A stretch of 64,000 nucleotides of DNA from Bdellovibrionales bacterium (GTDB lineage: Bacteria; Bdellovibrionota; Bdellovibrionia; Bdellovibrionales; JAMPXM01), in the NCBI GenBank assembly GCA_016713885.1, contig JADJOF010000008.1, forward strand, positions 1 through 64,000. Reading direction: 5' to 3'. This document shows positions 63,069 to 64,000 of this stretch, piece after piece; position 1 is the stretch's first letter; each line of letters begins with the position of its first letter. Under the pieces are notes generated by a model. The model was not told the origin of the DNA. It saw only the letters and a list, made by a program, of their open reading frames with translations, and did not search any database. The translations under genes and the position numbers were made by a program.

Positions 63069-64000
63069 AGAGGCCGCTGGGGCTCATCCTTTTTTTTAGC
63101 CTTTGCCCATTTTGGGCAGCATCGGCAGCCGACCCCGCCAAACCGACCTGTTCATGGAAGCTGATTCGACCAGTTTGCGAGGATCCCAAAAGCAATAGCC
63201 TTGATCTTCGAAAAATCCCTCGAGCGAAGCCGACGGCGTCTTGTTTAACTTTTTTCCTGGTTCATAAGCCTGGCCGCTACAATCAAATTAAAGCCTTCGA
63301 TACGACCACGGAGAAGTTGAGAAAAAATACTCTCGCCATCTCCGAAGAGGTTCGCGAACGAGCAATACGAACGGTGACCGGCGGTGCCCCTCAAGGGGAA
63401 TGGACAAGAGAACAGAAGGCTTTTGTCACTCGCCTCAAAACAGTCCGCTTTGTCGCGGCCGACTCGCTGGATGAATCCTGTGTTGCGCTCAAAGATCCCG
63501 GCATTCCAAACGCAGCATACACCGCCGAGACACATACCATCACCATCTGCCCAAGCCTGACGCGAGTGCATTCACAGATGATCGCTTCAAGCCTTGCACA
63601 CGAACTTGGCCACTCGATCAGCCCTTGCGCGATGAGCAAGTCGCTCTACAAAATTTCAAGCGGTACCGACGTCACCGATGTGATTCATTGCTTGTGGCCA
63701 AGCCCAGACCCCGAGAACGATGAGATCACCGGGCAGAATGTCCGCATCGCTCGTCAAACTCTTGAGGCCGAATTCGCGGTGACGAACCCTGAGCTCAGTT
63801 CCAATTCAGAAAGCGCAGAACTCATCCGCTGCGGCATTCTCAAACCGGTCGCCTATGGCGACGTAAAGTCTCCCGTCGCCCACCGACAGTTCCTCAAATG
63901 CGCCCTCTCCCAGAACCAACCTGACTACAGCAACTGGCTCGCACAGTCTCAGCTCGGTTCCGAGACAATGCCGAAGAAGCTGAGCCCGGCCCAGCGAAAG
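63065..64000 (+). CDS. exported protein with a zinc-peptidase HExxH motif (3' end outside the window)
   Basis: ATG 63065 overlaps the hflX stop (ATGA). A signal peptide (LGLILFFSLCPFWAASAA) precedes a Cys-rich mature part that stays open to base 64000, at least 312 residues. SSLAHELGHSISPC at about residues 178-191 contains HELGH, a zinc-binding helix; VIHCLW and further Cys follow. It is likely a secreted metallopeptidase or a cell-wall-associated relative. No specific family recognised. Confidence 0.75.
   Translation, partial: MKRPLGLILFFSLCPFWAASAADPAKPTCSWKLIRPVCEDPKSNSLDLRKIPRAKPTASCLTFFLVHKPGRYNQIKAFDTTTEKLRKNTLAISEEVRERAIRTVTGGAPQGEWTREQKAFVTRLKTVRFVAADSLDESCVALKDPGIPNAAYTAETHTITICPSLTRVHSQMIASSLAHELGHSISPCAMSKSLYKISSGTDVTDVIHCLWPSPDPENDEITGQNVRIARQTLEAEFAVTNPELSSNSESAELIRCGILKPVAYGDVKSPVAHRQFLKCALSQNQPDYSNWLAQSQLGSETMPKKLSPAQRK

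Noticed and set aside
1..64000. CRISPR arrays or insertion sequences
   Set aside because: No regularly spaced direct repeats of 25-40 bases and no transposase-like protein were seen; the only tandem arrays are the 11-bp phage repeats.

Overview
The window looks like the chromosome of a Gram-negative bacterium carrying part of a prophage at its left end. The best guess is a member of the Bdellovibrionota (Bdellovibrio and relatives). The reasons are repeated HTTM-family membrane proteins, many short exported proteins of no recognised family, an exported M28 peptidase with a TolB-like propeller, and scpA-scpB, trpS and a site-2 protease packed in dense minus-strand runs. This placement is inference; no rRNA is present to settle it.

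Layout. 1-11,110: one arm of a tailed-phage prophage, nearly all on the minus strand and chained by ATGA start/stop overlaps. From its right edge leftward it holds a replication initiator with an origin-like repeat block inside it, a DnaB-type helicase, a RusA resolvase, about a dozen small accessory genes, terminase small and large subunits, an Acb2-like small protein and a P22-type portal gene cut by the window edge. The only rightward phage gene encodes a ribbon-helix-helix protein; beside its start, and again upstream of the portal, lie two matching arrays of four 11-bp repeats. The arm stops at the 3' end of a tRNA-Pro gene (11,111-11,187).

11,360-28,300: S1-domain protein, chemoreceptor, psd, an FAD enzyme, an scpA-scpB-partner-HTTM operon, two exported proteins flanked by a repeated palindromic element, trpS, an M50 protease, an exported M28 peptidase and an outer-membrane protein. 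28,300-43,200: acyl-CoA and B12 genes (stand-alone B12-binding protein, acyl-CoA dehydrogenase, IcmF, enoyl-CoA hydratase, 3-hydroxybutyryl-CoA dehydrogenase) interleaved with two more partner/HTTM pairs, pcp, an ankyrin lipoprotein and an exported protein with two GGDEF-like domains. 43,200-55,400: envelope genes (outer-membrane proteins, PlsC, patatin-barrel protein, lipoprotein), an aldehyde dehydrogenase with DUF779, and a soluble chemoreceptor-like protein. 55,400-64,000: a thiolase/FadJ-type beta-oxidation pair, malic enzyme, hflX and an exported HExxH protein running off the end.

The acyl-CoA genes fit growth on fatty acids and branched amino acids: acyl-CoA dehydrogenase, hydratase, dehydrogenase and thiolase give beta-oxidation, IcmF interconverts isobutyryl- and butyryl-CoA, and malic enzyme supplies NADPH and pyruvate.

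A caution applies throughout. At least fifteen genes are broken by single-base insertions or deletions, usually in short homopolymers, while both halves keep intact family motifs. They peak in malic enzyme (about ten in 900 bases). This reads as sequence error more than gene decay, so broken genes are given as one span with the breaks noted.
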